DNA of 64,000 nucleotides from Muribaculaceae bacterium (GTDB lineage Bacteria; Bacteroidota; Bacteroidia; Bacteroidales; Muribaculaceae). Under the pieces are notes generated by a model. The model ran no database searches, was not told where the DNA came from, and saw only the letters and a list, made by a program, of their open reading frames with translations. The stretch spans positions 62,001 to 126,000 of the forward strand of contig JAFLTQ010000006.1 of NCBI GenBank assembly GCA_022510385.1, written 5' to 3'. Each line of letters begins with the position of its first letter. Position 1 is the stretch's first letter. Position numbers and translations under genes: made by a program. Below, one piece after another: positions 47,241-58,292 of this stretch.

Positions 47241-47248
47241 TAAATTTG
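47241..47248 (+). promoter_or_regulatory. -7 box TAAATTTG upstream of pilus locus
   Basis: TAnnTTTG match about 220 nt upstream of the first gene. Confidence 0.5.
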
Positions 47249-47467
47249 TATAGCATAAATTAAGGAAAGCGTGGCTTTATGTATTTCTTTTAATTCCGCT
47301 TGGTTGTTAAGAAAAACAGGTAAAAAATTCTATTTTTCTATATTTCGAAACGGTTATTCTTAGATAAATTATTGCTTCTTAGATATTTGGATATATTTTA
47401 GAGCCTTGTCTCCTTCGCTTTCAATTGCAAATTTTTCAGTCATGGAGAGGAGCTGTGACTTCTTATA

Positions 47468-48052
47468 ATGCAAATGTTAAAGAAAAGCTTATTTGCAGCA
47501 GTTTTACTCTTCTCTTCTTTCTTTTCTTTAAACGCACAGGTAGGCATAAAGAGTAACTTGATAGCCGACGGCCTGTTGTCTCCCAATCTTGGAGTAGAGA
47601 TAGGACTTGCCCCCCACTGGAGCCTTGATCTTACGGGAGAAGTCAATTTCTGGGATGTCAACCGCCACAAATGGAAACACTGGCTGGCTCAGCCCGAGGC
47701 ACGCTATTGGTTCTGCGACCGGTTTGCGGGCCATTTCCTTGGGTTTCATGCCATAGGGGGTCAGTATAATTTCGGTAATCTCCACAACAACATCACCTTT
47801 TTGGGGAGCAAGTTCAAGAATCTCACCGATTACCGCTACCAGGGCTGGGCGGCGGGAGCCGGCATAGCCTACGGATATGCGTGGCCGGTACATAAACACT
47901 GGAACATAGAGGCCGAGATAGGAGTGGGGTGGATGTATACACGCTACGATAAATTCAGTTGTGAAAATTGCGGGCGCAAGCTTGAGAGCAACCGGCCCCA
48001 TAATTATGTAGGGCCGACCAAACTGGCGTTGAATGTTGAATATGTCTTCTAA
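47468..48052 (+). CDS. DUF3575-family outer-membrane protein of type V pilus locus
   Basis: GIKSNLIADGLLSPNLGVEIGLAPHWSLDLTGEVNFW...WKHWLAQPEARYWFCDRFAGHFLG. Confidence 0.88.
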   Translation: MQMLKKSLFAAVLLFSSFFSLNAQVGIKSNLIADGLLSPNLGVEIGLAPHWSLDLTGEVNFWDVNRHKWKHWLAQPEARYWFCDRFAGHFLGFHAIGGQYNFGNLHNNITFLGSKFKNLTDYRYQGWAAGAGIAYGYAWPVHKHWNIEAEIGVGWMYTRYDKFSCENCGRKLESNRPHNYVGPTKLALNVEYVF

Positions 48053-48072
48053 ACTGCATTATACCTGAAAAT

Positions 48073-49512
48073 ATGAAAACACTCAAAAAAATACTACTAC
48101 TGTGCGGCATATGCATGGCTGCATTTTCCACAGGGATGGCACAGGATAATGCAGAGAGCGAATTTTATCTCACCTCCCCGTCGCTTATACGCAACGGCAA
48201 CCTGATGACGGTGGACATGTCGTTTGATTTTGAAGGGATGAAGTTGAAGAGCAACCAGGCGGCAGTATTCACCCCGATGCTCATATCCAGCAACGACACC
48301 ATCAGGCTTCTGCCCGTCGGTCTGTACGGCAAGACAGCCTGGATACAGCATCAGAGAGGTATCTTGAAGACAGAGCCGGTTGACAGGGAGATAGCGCTAA
48401 AATACAAACGCGGGATGGAGCCTGTGGCCTATCAGCAACATGTGGAATACAGCGAAGAGATGAACGGCTCCTATCTTGTGGTAAGGAAAGATCTCTACGG
48501 CTGTGCCGGATGCAATGACGGAGAATTCACATCGGAAGAACTCACAGCCTACATAGAGCCCCTTGAAATGGAAGCTCCGCAACTTATGTACATGGCGGCC
48601 ATCGACGAAGGAGTCAAGATGCGCGAACTAAGCGGGCGGGCCTATGTGGATTTCCCGGTCAATAAGATAGTGATATATCCGGAGTACCGGAACAACACCT
48701 ACGAACTGGGCAAGATCATCGCCACGATCGACTCGGTAAAGAATGATCCCGACATAACGGTTACCAGTATCCATATAGCAGGAACGGCCTCACCCGAGGG
48801 ACCCTACGACAACAACGTGTACCTGGCAAAGAACCGTACGAAAGCCCTGAAAGAGTATGTCACCAATCTTTATAACTTCCCGAAAGATTTTATCCAGACG
48901 GCCTATGACCCGGTGGATTGGAAAGGATTGAGAGAATGGCTTGAACATAACAACATCAATCATAAGGAAGAGATACTTTCGATAGTGAATTCCAATATAG
49001 AGCCTTATGCCAGGAATTCAAAGATCAAGACAGATTTTCCTTCGGAATATGAATGGTTGCTGAGGAATGTCTATCCGGCGTTACGCCATTCCGACTATGT
49101 GATACAGTATCAGATACGAGAATTCACCAATATATCAGAGATAGCCGAAATAATAAAGACAAAGCCACAGAAACTCTCGCTTAGCGAGATGTACAGGCTT
49201 GCGGCCAGCCTGGAGCCGGGCTCAGACGAATACAACGAAGTGTTTGAGATAGCAGTAAGGTTATATCCCGAAGATGAAAGGGCCAACCTGAATGCAGCCA
49301 ACACGGCACTTTCTCGCGGAGACCTTATTTACGCAGAGAGATATCTCGAAAAGGCAGGCAACTCACCGGAGGCCACATATGCCCGCGGAGTTCTCAAAGG
49401 GATGCAAGGCGACTATTTGGAAGCTGTAAGACTAATCGAACAGGCACGAGATTCCGGTCTACAGGGCACTGAAGAGATGCTTGGACGCTTCAATTCATTA
49501 TTAAACCGATAA
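48073..49512 (+). CDS. DUF3868/OmpA-like periplasmic protein of type V pilus locus
   Basis: N-terminal SEFYLTSPSLIRNGNLMTVDMSFDFEGMKL; IHIAGTASPEGPYDNNVYLAKNRTKALKEYV (OmpA-like); C-terminal TPR-like. Confidence 0.85.
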   Translation: MKTLKKILLLCGICMAAFSTGMAQDNAESEFYLTSPSLIRNGNLMTVDMSFDFEGMKLKSNQAAVFTPMLISSNDTIRLLPVGLYGKTAWIQHQRGILKTEPVDREIALKYKRGMEPVAYQQHVEYSEEMNGSYLVVRKDLYGCAGCNDGEFTSEELTAYIEPLEMEAPQLMYMAAIDEGVKMRELSGRAYVDFPVNKIVIYPEYRNNTYELGKIIATIDSVKNDPDITVTSIHIAGTASPEGPYDNNVYLAKNRTKALKEYVTNLYNFPKDFIQTAYDPVDWKGLREWLEHNNINHKEEILSIVNSNIEPYARNSKIKTDFPSEYEWLLRNVYPALRHSDYVIQYQIREFTNISEIAEIIKTKPQKLSLSEMYRLAASLEPGSDEYNEVFEIAVRLYPEDERANLNAANTALSRGDLIYAERYLEKAGNSPEATYARGVLKGMQGDYLEAVRLIEQARDSGLQGTEEMLGRFNSLLNR

Positions 49513-49591
49513 AACAGCCGTAGGATATTCAAGCAACATCAATTCGCTGTATTATCATATTAAACAAGCATAACAAATAACCAAACATAAA

Positions 49592-51637
49592 ATGAAAAAA
49601 TATTTTTACACCCTTCTTCTTGGCACAATCCTGGCAGGATGTACAGCCAATGACGACCTCAAGAATGGAGGAAACAAAGCAGACAACCAGCTCCTTGGAG
49701 AGGGACAAACAAGTTATCTCTCTATAAGAATTCAAGCTCCCGGCGGCATGTTTACAAGAGCCGGTGACGACAATTACAAGGAAGGTTCAGAAATTGAGAA
49801 CTATGTGAATCTTGTACGGTTCTTCTTCTTCAATGATGATGATGGAGCCGCCTATATAAGAAAAAATCCTCTTTTCGATACAGAGAAGCCACAGGGGGAA
49901 GACAACCTGCAATATTTTTCATATTATGATTTTTATCCCACCCCTTATGAAAATGCAAATGGTGATCCATCAGCATCAGAGTCTGCAGGGACTGTAGAAA
50001 AGGTTCTCACCACTATGCTTGTGTTAAACCTCACCGATAATGAAGAATACGCACCCTCGCAAATTGTTGCTGTGGTTAACCCCTCTTCTAATGTCTTAGC
50101 CCTGACCAATCCAGATCTATCCACACTCACCGGAACAACAATGGTTGCAGACTATCTGACAGGTTTAACAGAGAATAACTTCGTAATGAGCAATTCTGTC
50201 TATATTGCCACAATCGAAAACAACGGATATAAAATTGTGACCCAAAATATAGAAGATAATCTGGCAACCACCCAGCCTGAAGCTCAGGCCAATCCTCTAT
50301 ATGTATACGTGGAACGCGCTGTGGCACGTTTAGACATGACTTTCAATCCCACCAAATATGCAGACCCCCAAAAAACCACTAACAATCCTGCTCAATTCAT
50401 TCCCATAACGCTGGATGATGAAAATAAAACCGTATTATATCCCACCGGTTTCAGTTTCACCAGTGAAGACAGGGATTACTCAAGTGATGCTACTTCAGGC
50501 ACTCAAGAATATGATAATGAGCCTATCTACGCCAAGTTCCTCGGCTGGGCAATTACCTCCACTCCCGTAGAATCTAATCTGATAAAGGATATCACAGTTA
50601 ATTGGGGAGGCTCAACCAATATTTTCGGAAGCAACAGTGAGCCTTGGTATGTTTCTGATTACCACCGTTCTTTCTGGGCCATGAACCCCGCTTCCCTTAT
50701 TGACAATGCCGAAAAGTATGAATGGTTCTCATTTAATGAATTATCAGGTTTAGATGAAGACGTTGCTCAGATCGGATTCCCAATGCCGCCTGTGGCTCAA
50801 CCAGGTGAACCGATTCCTGTTGTGACAAAATATATGCAAGAGAATGCAAATCCATATGAATCTTCTATTGGAGGAACAGGCACTATGGTAGCTAAAAATC
50901 CGGCAGAACCTACAAAGGTGATATATGCAGCCCAACTATGTACAAACGATGGCACACCTGTCACTATCGCTGACTGGAACGGTGTATATTTCACATTAGA
51001 TGGCCTTAAAAACTATGCAGCCACCACACTTAATATGTATTACAAGGATAATCAAGGTAAATATGTTCCCATCAAAGGTTCTCAGATTACATTTATCACT
51101 AACTCTGATTTCAAAGGCTCCGGCCCCATTTTCAGTTCAAACAACTACCGGGTTTATGCCACGCTGACCACATCTACAGAAGAAGACGACCAGAACGATC
51201 CTATCAATAATGCCGCGGGTCAAACATGGTATCACCTTACCGATAATGTCAACCCCGGTGAGGCCACTGACGCTGACTACACACCGATAGTACCTGCCGG
51301 CACTTCCGAAGATCAGGCTCTGAAGACAATAACCAACTACATGGCTGAGGTGTTCGGTCACGCAATGATATGGAATGAAGGTTATACCTATTATTACTAT
51401 ACTATTCGCCACCTTGGCAACCCGGAAAACGAAAAAACTCCCGGCCATTTTGGAGTTGTGCGTAACCACATCTATAATAGCACGGTAAATGCGCTTTCCG
51501 GACTGGGTACTCCGGTGTGGGATCCCGAGGAGGATATCTATCCCGAGAAACCAGAACATGAGGGCAACAACCTCTCAGCTGTTATCAAAGTATTACAATG
51601 GCGTTTGGTAACGGCAGAATATGAATTGAACTGGTAA
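49592..51637 (+). CDS. Mfa1-like major fimbrillin
   Basis: Lipobox ILAGCTAND; YVERAVARLDM; C-terminal VVRNHIYNSTVNALSGLGTPVWDPEEDIYPEKPE typical of Mfa1. Confidence 0.88.
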   Translation: MKKYFYTLLLGTILAGCTANDDLKNGGNKADNQLLGEGQTSYLSIRIQAPGGMFTRAGDDNYKEGSEIENYVNLVRFFFFNDDDGAAYIRKNPLFDTEKPQGEDNLQYFSYYDFYPTPYENANGDPSASESAGTVEKVLTTMLVLNLTDNEEYAPSQIVAVVNPSSNVLALTNPDLSTLTGTTMVADYLTGLTENNFVMSNSVYIATIENNGYKIVTQNIEDNLATTQPEAQANPLYVYVERAVARLDMTFNPTKYADPQKTTNNPAQFIPITLDDENKTVLYPTGFSFTSEDRDYSSDATSGTQEYDNEPIYAKFLGWAITSTPVESNLIKDITVNWGGSTNIFGSNSEPWYVSDYHRSFWAMNPASLIDNAEKYEWFSFNELSGLDEDVAQIGFPMPPVAQPGEPIPVVTKYMQENANPYESSIGGTGTMVAKNPAEPTKVIYAAQLCTNDGTPVTIADWNGVYFTLDGLKNYAATTLNMYYKDNQGKYVPIKGSQITFITNSDFKGSGPIFSSNNYRVYATLTTSTEEDDQNDPINNAAGQTWYHLTDNVNPGEATDADYTPIVPAGTSEDQALKTITNYMAEVFGHAMIWNEGYTYYYYTIRHLGNPENEKTPGHFGVVRNHIYNSTVNALSGLGTPVWDPEEDIYPEKPEHEGNNLSAVIKVLQWRLVTAEYELNW

Positions 51638-51718
51638 TATCCCTCAATATTGGCTGATCTTTCCTTGCGGAGAGATCCAGCCCCTAACTTCTATAGAATG
51701 TTGAATTATTTCAAAAAT

Positions 51719-52777
51719 ATGAATTATAAAACTTTCCTGGCATTGGCAACCTCTGTGCTCACGCTATCATCCTGCAATAACCCTGTTTTCGATGATGAGG
51801 GAGATTGTGAAGTGCACTACTACTTGAGGTTTGTCTACGACATGAACCTGAAATGGGCCGACGCATTCCCTTCCGAAGTGAATTCGGTGAATCTTTACGC
51901 CTTCAACTCCAATGGAATCTTCGTGAAAGAATTCCTTGGAAGGGGCGATGCTCTTTCACAGGCAGGATATGAGATGGAGCTAGACCTGGATCCGGGCACC
52001 TATCAGCTTGTTGCATGGTGCGGCCTGGACAACGACGGCAAGGAGATGGAATCTTTCACTGTGCCCACACCGGAGCCCGGAGTCACTACCCTTGATGAAC
52101 TAACCTGCACTCTCAACACACTGAGCAATAGCCAATATCCGGTATATTCCGACTCAAGACTATATTTCATGTACCATGGGAATATGGAGGTGGAGCTACC
52201 CGACAGTCAGGACGGTTCATCCTATTATTACACAATGGCTCTTACCAAAGACACAAACCATATCAGAATTATCCTTCAGCAACTATCAGCCGAAGATATG
52301 GAACCCGACCGTTTCGGTTTCCGTATCACCGATGCCAATGGGGAGCTTGCCTACAACAACGACCTTCTCGGTGACACCAAGGTGAATTATCTCGAGTGGG
52401 CAAAAGGATCTGCATTGGCCGGTGTCTCAAAAAAGGATATTGTGGGAACTTCCGAACTAGTTTATGTAAACGGTGTATACGCCGACCTCAGTGTATCCAG
52501 GATTATGGCTGACCATAAGAATGAGTTTCTTCTGTCGGTCTACGACTCCAAGAAGGGTGACGACATTATTGTCGACATACCGGTGATTCAATATGCCCTT
52601 CTCTCTAAAGACTACTATGAACTGGCATACAATCATGTGATGACTGATCAGGAATTCCTCGACCGTGAGGACGAGTATGTGCTCACTTTCTTCCTCGACG
52701 AGAACATTAAATGGGTGAGTACATCAATTCTAATTCATTCCTGGAGAATTGTTTTAGATGAATACGGACTACAATAA
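51719..52777 (+). CDS. FimB/Mfa2-family anchor protein
   Basis: Lipobox TLSSCNNPVFDDEGDCEVHYYLRFVYDMNLKWADAF...SVNLYAFNSNGIFVKEF. Confidence 0.88.
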   Translation: MNYKTFLALATSVLTLSSCNNPVFDDEGDCEVHYYLRFVYDMNLKWADAFPSEVNSVNLYAFNSNGIFVKEFLGRGDALSQAGYEMELDLDPGTYQLVAWCGLDNDGKEMESFTVPTPEPGVTTLDELTCTLNTLSNSQYPVYSDSRLYFMYHGNMEVELPDSQDGSSYYYTMALTKDTNHIRIILQQLSAEDMEPDRFGFRITDANGELAYNNDLLGDTKVNYLEWAKGSALAGVSKKDIVGTSELVYVNGVYADLSVSRIMADHKNEFLLSVYDSKKGDDIIVDIPVIQYALLSKDYYELAYNHVMTDQEFLDREDEYVLTFFLDENIKWVSTSILIHSWRIVLDEYGLQ

Positions 52778-54252
52778 TGAAGTATCTCAAAAGAAATATA
52801 TCTCTCAGTTTCATCTTACCGTTAATTGCACTGATGGTGAGTTCATGTTCACGGAAAGATGCTTTAGTAGCTGAAGAAAAAGATCAACAGCCTCGTATTA
52901 TTCTTAAAATAAGCCCTGTTTCCCAGGGGCAGGGGCTTGGAGGGAAAAATGTAGAGGAAATGATCCGTTCTCTCCGAATCATTATGCTTACAGAAACCAA
53001 ACTTGAGGATGGAACCACTGAAAATTTCATAGAGTTCAACAGATATATCGATTATAAGGAAGGTGATTATCAAGGTCCCGGTGAAATTGCCGCAGGTTTC
53101 AAACATATATTCACACGTCCTACAGTTAATGGAAAGAAGAAATTTTATATCCTTGCCAATGAGGAATCTGTAGGAAATATAAAGTTTCAGAAGGCTGTTC
53201 TCCCATCATGGATTAGTGATGCAGAGAATTTAACCCTATCCGATTTCCTTAACCATTATACGGGTAATTTCATCCCCGGCTTCGAAGACCCGGGAGTTGA
53301 ACCCGGCGAAGGAGAAGCCAATGGAGATGAATTTGAGGAGTACATGAATTCCGTTTATTTTTCACCCGACCTTAGCTGGAGTGTAAACACAGCATATCCC
53401 GGACAGCGTGCCGAGATATATCTGCCTTATTCATCATATTATGATGGATATGAAATAAATGGGGACAGCGGAAACGGAGAGAATACCAATATACTTGATG
53501 TGAGTATGTATCTTGTGCCGTGTGCCACTAAATTCTTTTTTAAATTCATCAATAACCGCCCTTATGATGAAGTGGCTATCAACGGTATAAGTCTCGGTGG
53601 AATCGCATCACAAAATTTTGTTTTTCCTCAACTATCGGATACAGAGAAAACCAAGAAGCTCAACTATCAGAATGTGTATTGGATAGACTGGATGAATGCT
53701 TTGGGGAATGCTACGGTTGAATCTGATAAAGTGAACAACGGTAATATTGAAGACAATATGGCATTCAACAACTTATGGGGATGGATAAAAGATTTTGAAG
53801 TACCGGAAGAAGCCTATGATCTTGAAAGTCTTGACGAAGAAAATCCGATACCGGGTATCATTGAACTTAAGCCATACGACGGCCAAAATATTTTTGGGAC
53901 GCTGCCGGTATTCAATCCCAATAACACCGACATCAATCTAACAGTGGGACCTTTCTATATTCCTGAAAGCCACTATCTTGTGGAGAAATTCGGAGCGGAG
54001 AACACCTCAGTTATTGTACAAGAATACTACCTCACCCTGGATATTGTAGAACTTACAGACAATAAAAAGGCTCCCTTCACTAATACTCCTCTTGGAACTT
54101 TTGTACCTTCCTTGTTTAGGAACACATGCGTATTGATTATCGTGAAATTAGGTGATAAGGCGGAAGCGACTGTTTATGGTGAGATTCAGCCATGGAACAC
54201 ACAATATAGCCAAAGCGGATATTTAATAGAAGAACCTGAATACGAAGAATGA
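52777..54252 (+). CDS. Minor fimbrillin/pilus accessory lipoprotein
   Basis: Lipobox MVSSCSRKDA; start overlaps previous stop; fimbrillin-like MYLVPCATKFFFKFIN. Confidence 0.75.
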   Translation: MKYLKRNISLSFILPLIALMVSSCSRKDALVAEEKDQQPRIILKISPVSQGQGLGGKNVEEMIRSLRIIMLTETKLEDGTTENFIEFNRYIDYKEGDYQGPGEIAAGFKHIFTRPTVNGKKKFYILANEESVGNIKFQKAVLPSWISDAENLTLSDFLNHYTGNFIPGFEDPGVEPGEGEANGDEFEEYMNSVYFSPDLSWSVNTAYPGQRAEIYLPYSSYYDGYEINGDSGNGENTNILDVSMYLVPCATKFFFKFINNRPYDEVAINGISLGGIASQNFVFPQLSDTEKTKKLNYQNVYWIDWMNALGNATVESDKVNNGNIEDNMAFNNLWGWIKDFEVPEEAYDLESLDEENPIPGIIELKPYDGQNIFGTLPVFNPNNTDINLTVGPFYIPESHYLVEKFGAENTSVIVQEYYLTLDIVELTDNKKAPFTNTPLGTFVPSLFRNTCVLIIVKLGDKAEATVYGEIQPWNTQYSQSGYLIEEPEYEE

Positions 54253-55643
54253 GAACAAATAAATACACCTTTCTTTCATCTCTAGCCTTGACAGTTATGT
54301 CGAGTCTTTCTTCATGTTCTAACAAGGAGCCGGGGATAACCGAACCGGAACCTGATCAGGTGAAGTTGTTGAATGTGGAGATAGTTTCACATAATGTCGA
54401 GTCGAGAGCTGATGGATGGACTGTGCAAAACGGGCCTCATGAAAGTGAGGCTGCAGCCAAATTGCTTGACGAAGCTTTCCACACAGGATCTGATTCCGAA
54501 GGTAGAGAGCCAAGCAAGATATATCTAACCCAATACGGGCCGTTGAATCAGTCGCCGGAACTTCTATTTGAAAATGATAACAGGTTTGAATATATATATA
54601 AACCGATGGAATCCGTGATAGATCAGACAGATTGGGATCATTACTACAACTTTGCGACAGCTTTCCCGGATGATGAATCAGGAACAAAGATGTTAGATTG
54701 GGATCATGTGGATGCTGTAGGCTCGGTTGGAAACGGCTATTGGCTCTATGGATTTTATTATCCATTTGATAATGAACCCAGATATTATGTTGAGCCTGAT
54801 CAATCCACAAAGGAAGCACTAAGGAAATCCAATATCCTGGCGGCATTCCATCAGGCCCCCTCTCTGAGAACCCGCCTTCGTTTTCGTTTCTACCATCTCA
54901 TGGTGTATCTTAAGGTGTATGTTTTGGTTCCGGTCTATCAGCTCACTCCGGAGGATAAGGAGAACACAAACACCGGATTCTATCCCGATGCTCTCCAGTC
55001 GGCTCAACTTTTAAACACATACATAAATTTTGGAATCAACTGGTCGAAGCCAAGGAATTCAGACACTGAAGGGCCCTTAGTCACTCTTGTCACATCTACA
55101 AACATTGCTCCGTATGACGAAGGTAATCCTGTTCCACCCGGATGGGAAAACGGGAATTTAGGAGTAGGAGGAATGGATAATCCCCCTACAGTTCAGGAAA
55201 TTTCGCTTGATCCTATGGATATTAATTTATATATGCATCCATTTATTACTGCCGATGGGAAAGAAAGCCCTTATCCATCGGAGGAAGATATAGTAACCAT
55301 AGATAACATAGGCGACTATCAACCCAATATGACAGGATCAGATAGATGCTACCTTTACACTTTTAGTGTATTGTTTCCGCCGCAGCAATTTAATGGCAAT
55401 TTCCTTAAATTCTCTTTCAAGAATCCCTTGGGAGTTGTGAAAAATTATAATTACAGCGGTGCCAATAATGAATCTGTGACCGGCACGTTGCAGACTGTTT
55501 ACCAGGGTGATCTACAGGTACTCGCCCTCTATCTCCCAAGAAAAGGGAATCAGGCCATACTTGTGACAGCCGATGTGGAAGATTGGCAGCAGGCAAATGC
55601 CTCCACCAATGTCAATATGCAAGGAAAAAAAGACATTGACTAA
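54249..55643 (+). CDS. Pilus accessory lipoprotein
   Basis: Lipobox SLSSCSNKE; overlaps previous stop by 4 nt; RFRFYHLMVYLKVYVLVPVY. Confidence 0.7.
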   Translation: MRTNKYTFLSSLALTVMSSLSSCSNKEPGITEPEPDQVKLLNVEIVSHNVESRADGWTVQNGPHESEAAAKLLDEAFHTGSDSEGREPSKIYLTQYGPLNQSPELLFENDNRFEYIYKPMESVIDQTDWDHYYNFATAFPDDESGTKMLDWDHVDAVGSVGNGYWLYGFYYPFDNEPRYYVEPDQSTKEALRKSNILAAFHQAPSLRTRLRFRFYHLMVYLKVYVLVPVYQLTPEDKENTNTGFYPDALQSAQLLNTYINFGINWSKPRNSDTEGPLVTLVTSTNIAPYDEGNPVPPGWENGNLGVGGMDNPPTVQEISLDPMDINLYMHPFITADGKESPYPSEEDIVTIDNIGDYQPNMTGSDRCYLYTFSVLFPPQQFNGNFLKFSFKNPLGVVKNYNYSGANNESVTGTLQTVYQGDLQVLALYLPRKGNQAILVTADVEDWQQANASTNVNMQGKKDID

Positions 55644-55666
55644 AATTGAATCTGAGTTTGAATTAG

Positions 55667-58264
55667 ATGAAAAATCTTATTAAAAATATTTATTTTGTTA
55701 TAGGAGCCCTGTCTATAATGTCGGGATGGGGTCTTATATCTTGCAAAGACGATGGTTTTAATATACCGGGAGAGGAATACTCATCAGATATAATAAAGGT
55801 CTCGGCCTCTTCCCTGCAGGCTTACGAAAGTAGAGGCGACTACTCATATATAGCTTACGGGCCAGTGGAATCAGGGGATTTTGTAGTGTCTTACCAATAT
55901 TATTATGATTGGCGTAATTCAGGTTTAGGAACAAGATATATAAGATATAGATACGGGGAAGTTAAATTCGGACAAATTGGAGATGAAAAAACCGGATTCA
56001 TAAATATAAGTCCTTCCGGAATAAAAGAATTGGTGTGGGGTTCTTCCGGTGGACAGGGAAACGGCATATTCTTTTTCAGTGGTACGAAGCCAAACTTCTT
56101 TATGGATAATGTACCGATCACTCCGAATTTACGCCAGTATATGAATGTGCCCACCGGCACCCGTACCATTGAGCAAGATTCAGTGGTCAACTTAAATACA
56201 ATGGAGGATCCCACAAGGTTTAATGCCGCAGTGCTTGATTCTCTATCAGGAAGGAATGATTTATTGTGGGGAGAAATTCAGGCTTCTCAGAACACCAATC
56301 CTATTCATTTTAATCTACTTCACCGGATGTGTCAGTTCAATTTGGCTGTAGAAGTAGACAATAGAGGAGAATCGGCTGGGCAGTTTACGATAGATCTTTC
56401 ACACGCCACAGTTTATATAACTAATCTTCAACAAAAGCCGATACAATATTGGAGAAACTATGGCGATTTAATTTTTAACACACCACCCGAACTTAGCGAT
56501 TTATATATGGTGGGGGATGAGAATCTAAACACATCCCCTTCTTCCGATCTTTATTGGAGTTGCGTCTACCGTGACGGCCAAAGAGTGGAAGGTGAAAACA
56601 TCGAAGAGAAATTTTATGGGATAGAAACATATTATACCGAAAATTTCGTTATTGCCGACCAGTCTCTGGTGGAGGGGGTAAATTGGCCTAAGATAGTCAT
56701 TAAAATTCCAAGAAACGACGTAAACGACGGAACGGACCTCGGAGGTCTTCCCGATGGTGAATATATAGAATTCTCAGGTGGTATGCCTCATGGCATCTAT
56801 TTCAACAGGGTTGATGAAAACGGTAACTTTTATCAGGATCCTGACATGTTCAGATTCTGGAAAGGCACTAAAATTAATCTTAAAGTCAAGATTGATCCAT
56901 CCGACTGGAGTCTTGAGTTTGTGCCTGTTATGGTGGAACAATGGGTGGATAAAGGATCTTACGGACCTGAAGCAAAGCAAGCCGGTATACACACTGCCGA
57001 CGATCTCTACAACCTGATTGATTATTGGAATTCAGAACCTCTGGTTGAATTCAATCTTTCAAGATACGGTTATTTTGATGGTACAAAATGGATTTTCCAG
57101 TTCCAAGCTCCCAACCTTGAATTTGAGCTGGAAAAAATAATCGGCCAGATGCAAGTGAAAGAAGAGTATTCCTTCTCCTTCGATTTCAGGGGCCGCAGGG
57201 AATATCTCATAGTTCCGGGTAGAGAAACGCCGTCTTTATTGGATCGTACTGCCGGTCAGAATACTCTCTATGAAATCGTAACGGGAGGATACAACACAGG
57301 CATTAAGCAATCCGATTTCGAAGACCTAATCTCCGCTTACCAATCGTATGGATGGAAACTGGGAAGATATGGGGATTATGATAACGAAACATGGGTGTTT
57401 AACCTGAATGAAAACCTGGTATTCCAAACCACTGAAGAAGTGGAGGGGATGATGGTTCCCCCTCAAGGAGATGACGTAGACTTTACTTTTAATTATAACG
57501 GAAATACCGTGACCATAGCCGGAAAGTCATATGAGGTGGAAGAATTTGTAGAAATATTATCATCTAGGGCTCCGGGAGTATATTTCGATTCAGACTTCCT
57601 GTTATTGATTGACGTTTATTCTCAAGCCAATATGCTTGGTCTCGAAGACTTTGCAAAGCAAGACACTCCTAATGAATGGACAATCTATTTCAGAAGGAAT
57701 AATCTCACTTTAGATATGGCAGACATTCAAGGCAGCATGCAACTTTCGACTTCTGATGAGATCCCATTCAAATTCGATTTTTTAAAATATTCCGTGAAGG
57801 TGAACAATTATGACGGTACAACCACAACTTTAACCGGTGTTAACGGACAAAACATTCTCTACGAAATCGTCTCCGGCCCCAAGATGACCGGCTTGTCAAG
57901 TAAGGCTGATATTGAATCATTAATAACTCAATATACTACCAATCCATCAGAAAATAACCGCGCGCTCACACAATTCGGGTACTTTGATTCCAGAACCGAC
58001 GTGGAACAATGGAATTTCTTAGTAACAGGGGAATTAACCATTCAATGGGAAGATTTTTTCGGAAAAATGCCGATTGAAGACGGTAACCCGGGTTATTTCT
58101 TAAGTTTAGGGGATTGGGCGGTAACCATTGAAGAAGTTCCGGAAGAATATAGTAAAAGTTCCACTATTGTTTTGGTAGGGACAAATAATGGTAACTGGGA
58201 TTTCTATAAAATAATGACCGGGACATATGAACCATTGGAAACTCCTACCCCTGATGAACCGTGA
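55667..58264 (+). CDS. Pilus accessory lipoprotein with four tandem ~100-aa repeats
   Basis: Lipobox GLISCKDDG; fimbrillin-like N part (LLHRMCQFNLAVEV); repeats W-x-F / YGYFD motifs. Confidence 0.75.
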   Translation: MKNLIKNIYFVIGALSIMSGWGLISCKDDGFNIPGEEYSSDIIKVSASSLQAYESRGDYSYIAYGPVESGDFVVSYQYYYDWRNSGLGTRYIRYRYGEVKFGQIGDEKTGFINISPSGIKELVWGSSGGQGNGIFFFSGTKPNFFMDNVPITPNLRQYMNVPTGTRTIEQDSVVNLNTMEDPTRFNAAVLDSLSGRNDLLWGEIQASQNTNPIHFNLLHRMCQFNLAVEVDNRGESAGQFTIDLSHATVYITNLQQKPIQYWRNYGDLIFNTPPELSDLYMVGDENLNTSPSSDLYWSCVYRDGQRVEGENIEEKFYGIETYYTENFVIADQSLVEGVNWPKIVIKIPRNDVNDGTDLGGLPDGEYIEFSGGMPHGIYFNRVDENGNFYQDPDMFRFWKGTKINLKVKIDPSDWSLEFVPVMVEQWVDKGSYGPEAKQAGIHTADDLYNLIDYWNSEPLVEFNLSRYGYFDGTKWIFQFQAPNLEFELEKIIGQMQVKEEYSFSFDFRGRREYLIVPGRETPSLLDRTAGQNTLYEIVTGGYNTGIKQSDFEDLISAYQSYGWKLGRYGDYDNETWVFNLNENLVFQTTEEVEGMMVPPQGDDVDFTFNYNGNTVTIAGKSYEVEEFVEILSSRAPGVYFDSDFLLLIDVYSQANMLGLEDFAKQDTPNEWTIYFRRNNLTLDMADIQGSMQLSTSDEIPFKFDFLKYSVKVNNYDGTTTTLTGVNGQNILYEIVSGPKMTGLSSKADIESLITQYTTNPSENNRALTQFGYFDSRTDVEQWNFLVTGELTIQWEDFFGKMPIEDGNPGYFLSLGDWAVTIEEVPEEYSKSSTIVLVGTNNGNWDFYKIMTGTYEPLETPTPDEP

Positions 58265-58292
58265 AAGGAAATCTAAGCCTAAAAAAATTGAA

